Shown here: piece after piece, positions 61,082 to 64,000 of the stretch
Position numbering within the stretch: the stretch's first letter is position 1
Layout of the letters: each line of letters begins with the position of its first letter
Assembly (NCBI RefSeq): GCF_041240605.1
Contig: NZ_CP162487.1
Location: forward strand, 4,161,001-4,225,000
Source: Xanthomonas sp. DAR 80977
GTDB lineage: Bacteria > Pseudomonadota > Gammaproteobacteria > Xanthomonadales > Xanthomonadaceae
Direction: 5' to 3'
DNA: 64,000 bases
Program-made: the position numbers and the translations under genes
Notes under the pieces: generated by a model
Told to the model about the DNA's origin: nothing
The model's database searches: none
Seen by the model: only the letters and a program-made list of their open reading frames with translations

Positions 61082-61575
61082 GCGTGCTCCCCCGCCAGCG
61101 GCGCCGCGGCATCGGGCCGGCGATCCAGGCGATGGTGTTCGAACATCTCCAGCGCGGTCTTCAACAGTCCCACCATGCCCAGGCCGAACGCGACCAGGCC
61201 CAGCGACAGCTGGTTCAGCGCGGTGGAACTGGCCAGGTAGGCGCCGACCAGCCCGATCGCGATCGGCAGCAGCGCCTCGACCGAGAGCAGCCACAGCATC
61301 AGCCGGCCTTTGCGCGGGTCCTGCCAGACCCTGTGCGAGATCTTGTTCTGGGTGCGGGTGGGATCCTGCAGCGAGGACAGGCCCACGCCCACGCCGGCGT
61401 ACAGCAAGGCGTAGTTCCAGTCGTCGAACATGCCGACCATGCCGGCGAACAGCGGCTTGGCGGCGTAGACCGCGGCCGCGACCATCGCCGGATACTGCAG
61501 GTAGCTGAGCATCTGGAACCAGGCCCTGGGACCCTGCGGGCGCGCCGCGACCAGCGCCGGCTGCGCGGCGGTCAT
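61078..61575 (-). CDS. Membrane protein inserted in the pnt operon
   Basis: The 165-residue protein has about four hydrophobic segments (YPAMVAAAVYAAKPLFAG, YALLYAGVGVGLSSL, LWLLSVEALLPIAIGLVGAY, LSLGLVAFGLGMVGLLKTAL). I do not recognise the family. It overlaps both neighbours by ATGA, so it is made together with the transhydrogenase subunits. The conserved coupling suggests a structural or assembly role, but this is inference. Confidence 0.7.
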   Translation of the reverse strand: MTAAQPALVAARPQGPRAWFQMLSYLQYPAMVAAAVYAAKPLFAGMVGMFDDWNYALLYAGVGVGLSSLQDPTRTQNKISHRVWQDPRKGRLMLWLLSVEALLPIAIGLVGAYLASSTALNQLSLGLVAFGLGMVGLLKTALEMFEHHRLDRRPDAAAPLAGEHA

Positions 61576-61871
61576 GGCGAGTCCCCGGGCTTCTTGGAAC
61601 TCTTGAACATTTCCAGCATGCGCTCGGTGACCACGTAACCGCCGGCGGCGTTGCCGGCGCCGAGCAGCACCGCGAGGAAGCCGACCGCCTTCTCCAGCGT
61701 GGTGTCGGCGTGGCCGAGCACCACCATCGCGCCGATCAGCACGATGCCGTGGATGAAGTTGGAACCGGACATCAGCGGGGTGTGCAGGATCACCGGCACC
61801 CGCGAGATGATCACATGCCCGGCGATGGCCGCCAGCATGAAGATGTACAAGGCCACGAAACCGTCGCTCAT
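61572..61871 (-). CDS. pntAb: NAD(P) transhydrogenase subunit alpha, membrane part (alpha-2)
   Basis: The 99-residue protein matches the C-terminal membrane domain of PntA, made as a separate subunit. FMLAAIAGHVIISRVPVILHTPLMSGSNFI is its signature, followed by GIVLIGAMVVLG and FLAVLLGAGNAAGGYVVTERML. The start at MSDGFVALYIF follows GGGAGAA. No alpha-1 gene lies upstream. The next gene is divergent. Confidence 0.88.
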   Translation of the reverse strand: MSDGFVALYIFMLAAIAGHVIISRVPVILHTPLMSGSNFIHGIVLIGAMVVLGHADTTLEKAVGFLAVLLGAGNAAGGYVVTERMLEMFKSSKKPGDSP

Positions 61872-62042
61872 TCCGCTTCTCCCGGGCGCCGCGCCCGACC
61901 GTCGCAATCATAACCGGGTGCTGAATCGGTGGGCGATGGCTGCCGATCGGCGGCGTCCAGTGGCGACCGCCCCCCCCGGACCGGTCAACCGCGACGGCGG
62001 CAATGCGTTATCCACGGTATCCCCGCGCCAGGAAGCTAAGCT

Positions 62043-62624
62043 GTGCTGGTGAGCACGCCCGCCCTCGACCCCCCATCGACCGACGCCGACCGCGACGACG
62101 CCCCGCGCCCGCTGCCGGTATCGCTAGACGCGTTCCTGGCGGAGATCGGCCCGCGCGCGTTCCGCTTCGCCGAAGCCGGCCTGCGCCAGCGCGAGGATGC
62201 GCTGGATGCGGTGCAGGACGCGATGATCAAGCTGCTCGCCTACCGCGAGCGGCCGGCGCAGGAATGGACGCCGCTGTTCTGGAGCATCCTGCGCCGGCGC
62301 ATCATCGACCTGCAGCGCCGCCGCGGCTTCCGCCTGCGCTTCTGGGCGCCGGCCAGCGAACGCAGCGAGGACAGCCAGCCGGACTGGGCCGACGACGGCC
62401 CCAGCCCGGCGCAGCGCCACGAGCAGCGGCAGACCCATGCGCGGCTGGTGGCGGCATTGCGCGCGCTGCCGGCGCGGCAGCGCGAAGCCTTCACCCTGCG
62501 CGTGCTCGAGGAGCTGGACGTGGCCACCACCGCACGCGCGATGGGCTGCTCCGAAGGCTCGGTCAAGACCCACCTGTCGCGCGCGCGCGACGCGTTGCAG
62601 AAACATCTGGAGGACGTGCGGTGA
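62043..62624 (+). CDS. ECF-type RNA polymerase sigma factor
   Basis: The 193-residue protein has sigma-2 (about residues 30-95: AFRFAEAGLRQREDALDAVQ, then FWSILRRRIIDLQRRRG for promoter melting) and sigma-4 (about 130-190: ALPARQREAFTLRVLEELDV, then GCSEGSVKTHLSRARDALQ). The GTG start follows AGGAAG. The next gene overlaps it by GTGA and encodes a one-pass membrane protein in the place of an anti-sigma factor. Which signal it answers is unknown. Confidence 0.9.
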   Translation: MLVSTPALDPPSTDADRDDAPRPLPVSLDAFLAEIGPRAFRFAEAGLRQREDALDAVQDAMIKLLAYRERPAQEWTPLFWSILRRRIIDLQRRRGFRLRFWAPASERSEDSQPDWADDGPSPAQRHEQRQTHARLVAALRALPARQREAFTLRVLEELDVATTARAMGCSEGSVKTHLSRARDALQKHLEDVR

Positions 62625-63016
62625 AACCCGACAGCACCCATTCGGCCGCGTTCGACGCGCAGATGCGCCGCGCGCACCAGGCCTCGCTGCAGGCGCTGCC
62701 GGCGCCGACCCTGGCGCGGCTGCGCGCCGCCCGCCACGCCGCCAGCCGCAGCCACGCGGTCCCGGCACGACGCTGGGGCTGGCTGCTGGCCGCGGCGCCG
62801 GCGCTGCTCGGCGCCGCGTTCGGCATGCACCTGTTGCTGCGCCCGGCGCTGCCCGGCTCGGCCCCCGCGGCGAACGTGGCCGGCGTTTCCGCCGCCGCGG
62901 TGCCCGCCAGCGGGGCGGCGCAGGCCGACGGCGACGACGCCGTGGCCGGCCTGCTCGAAGAAAACCCCGACCTGTACCTGTGGCTGGGCTCCGATACCTC
63001 GCTGGCGATGGAATGA
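62621..63016 (+). CDS. Single-pass membrane protein, possible anti-sigma factor
   Basis: The 131-residue protein has a basic cytoplasmic N-terminus (about 1-45), one membrane helix (WGWLLAAAPALLGAAFGMHLLL, about 47-68) and a short acidic periplasmic tail ending NPDLYLWLGSDTSLAME. GTGA overlap with the sigma factor and ATGA overlap with the next gene make this a tightly coupled set. The anti-sigma role is inferred from position and topology. No zinc-binding anti-sigma motif (HxxxCxxC) is present. Confidence 0.65.
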   Translation: MKPDSTHSAAFDAQMRRAHQASLQALPAPTLARLRAARHAASRSHAVPARRWGWLLAAAPALLGAAFGMHLLLRPALPGSAPAANVAGVSAAAVPASGAAQADGDDAVAGLLEENPDLYLWLGSDTSLAME

Positions 63017-63498
63017 CCCCGATGAACCGCCTGATCCGCATGTCCCTGGCGCTGGCCTTGCTGGCCGGCACCGCCCCGCTGGCGGCCTTCGCCGCGCCGC
63101 CACCGCCACCGCCGGAGAGCGACGCCGATGCGGGTCCGCCGCTGCCGGACTGGGAGCACCTGAGCGCGCAGCAGCGCGAGCTGCTGATCGCACCGATGCG
63201 CCAGCGCTGGAACGATGCGCCGCAGCAGCGGCGCAGGATGTTCGAGCACGCGCAGCGCTGGCAGAGCATGACCCCCGATCAGCGCGAACGCGCGCGCAAG
63301 GGCGCACGCCGCTACGAGAACATGAGCCCGCAACAGCGCGAAGAAGCGCGCGTGCTGTTCGAACGCATGCGCGCCTTGCCGCCGGATCAGCGCAAGGCGC
63401 TGCGCGATCGCTGGGAAGCGATGACCCCGCAGCAGCGCGACGCCTGGATCAAGGCCAACGCCGGCGCGGACACCCGGCCTTCGCCTGATTCCAGGTGA
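63013..63498 (+). CDS. Periplasmic DUF3106-like protein
   Basis: The 161-residue protein has a signal peptide (MTPMNRLIRMSLALALLAGT to about residue 29) and then repeating Q-R/W-rich segments: LSAQQRELLIAPMRQRWND, MTPDQRERARKGARRYEN, MSPQQREEARVLFERMR and MTPQQRDAWIKANAG. The spacing of M-S/T-P-x-Q-R motifs every 20-25 residues is the DUF3106 pattern. It is coupled to the sigma/membrane-protein pair, which suggests envelope stress sensing. Either ATG (63013 or 63022) could be used. Confidence 0.8.
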   Translation: MTPMNRLIRMSLALALLAGTAPLAAFAAPPPPPPESDADAGPPLPDWEHLSAQQRELLIAPMRQRWNDAPQQRRRMFEHAQRWQSMTPDQRERARKGARRYENMSPQQREEARVLFERMRALPPDQRKALRDRWEAMTPQQRDAWIKANAGADTRPSPDSR

Positions 63499-63749
63499 TC
63501 GTCGTGCAGGCGCGCCGGGGCGACCGCAGCGCTTTTTCCAGGCGTTTGCAGGCTGTCGCCGCGACCGCTGGATGATCCCGGGCATCGATCGCGACAAGAG
63601 CGGCCGATCGAACAGAGGCCCTTGCCGACCGACTCCGTCGCTATAAGAACCAGGGAGACATCGCGCCATCGTCCGAGTCGAAAATGCGCGAGCATGTCGA
63701 CTCAGCGGCCTTGCTCAAGGATTTGCCATCGGCGGCTTTCGGCGGCGTG
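63499..63749. other. Non-coding stretch after the sigma-factor operon
   Basis: There is no supported ORF on either strand. A short GC dyad with GCGCTTTTTCC near 63527 may be a weak terminator for the operon. Confidence 0.4.
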
Positions 63750-63819
63750 TTGTAGGAGCAGCTTCAGTCGCGACCGGCGTTACCGGTAAGGCCGGTCGCG
63801 ACTGAAGCCGCTCCTACAA
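63750..63819. repeat. REP-like inverted pair (TTGTAGGAGC...)
   Basis: TTGTAGGAGCAGCTTCAGTC plus GCGACCGGC at 63750-63778 faces GCCGGTCGCGACTGAAGCCG plus CTCCTACAA at 63791-63819. The arms match nearly perfectly around a 12-bp centre. It is the same family as at 59510 and 49842. Confidence 0.85.
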
Positions 63820-63900
63820 AGGACCGAAGCTGCTCGAAGGCTGGCGGCAGTGGCCACTGGGTATATGCAGGCTGGCAGCCGTGCCAGGCGCGAGCCGCGC

Positions 63901-64000
63901 TCAGCCCGTCCAGCGCGTCTTGGCCAGCAGCTCGTCGTCCCAGTCGTAGGCGATCGCGCCGTCCTTGAGGAACAGCGCGACGAAGTTGTAGACGTTGCGC
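63901..64000 (-). CDS. Partial CDS, C-terminal 32 residues, product not recognised
   Basis: The minus strand encodes RNVYNFVALFLKDGAIAYDW followed by DDELLAKTRWTG and a TGA at 63901-63903. The composition and codon use look like a real protein end. The gene starts beyond the window, and I do not recognise its family from this piece. Confidence 0.6.
   Translation of the reverse strand, partial: RNVYNFVALFLKDGAIAYDWDDELLAKTRWTG

Overview
The window looks like chromosomal DNA of a Xanthomonas-type gammaproteobacterium. It is GC-rich. Its gene order runs from tRNA-Tyr-Gly-Thr-tuf through rpoBC, str, S10, spc and alpha, and it carries a Xanthomonas-type GT41 O-GlcNAc transferase homologue, a secreted S8 protease with a PPC domain, and intergenic repeats of the kind common in that genus. 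The genus assignment is inference from protein content and was not searched.

Region by region: (1) 1-540 is the 3' end of an IS110-family transposase, followed by dsbB. (2) 1.3-35.3 kb is a minus-strand block of translation and transcription genes. In transcription order it holds tRNA-Tyr, tRNA-Gly, tRNA-Thr, tufB, tRNA-Trp, secE, nusG, rplK-rplA-rplJ-rplL-rpoB-rpoC, rpsL-rpsG-fusA-tufA, the S10 operon, the spc operon through secY, and the alpha operon (rpsM-rpsK-rpsD-rpoA-rplQ). (3) 35.4-40.8 kb carries ychF, pth, rplY, prs, tRNA-Gln, ispE and lolB. (4) 40.8-46.7 kb has a TPR protein divergent from hemA, then prfA and the OGT homologue. (5) 46.7-54.3 kb has a SoxR-box-like promoter with a monooxygenase-like gene, a frameshifted small gene, moaB, an HTH regulator coupled to ppk2, the acyP/tlpA/yihY group, wrbA, a DUF2069 protein, a one-domain asparaginase-like protein and ybaK. 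(6) 54.3-64 kb has a secreted S8 protease with a leftover PPC domain beside it, ilvE, sufT, a pnt locus without the NAD-binding alpha-1 subunit, an ECF sigma factor operon, and REP-like inverted repeats.

The most informative signals are regulatory. A 19-bp-spacer, SoxR-box-like promoter precedes the monooxygenase-like gene. The str and S10 operons share an almost identical promoter start followed by the same stem-loop at the expected RNA 5' end. Two other ribosomal promoters share an identical 10-nt GC-rich discriminator. A terminator plus a new -10 element splits the spc operon between rpsN and rpsH. An inverted GGGATTCGGGATTGGGG-type repeat has entered several essential operons. I see no CRISPR array, prophage, or recognisable defence or biosynthetic island.
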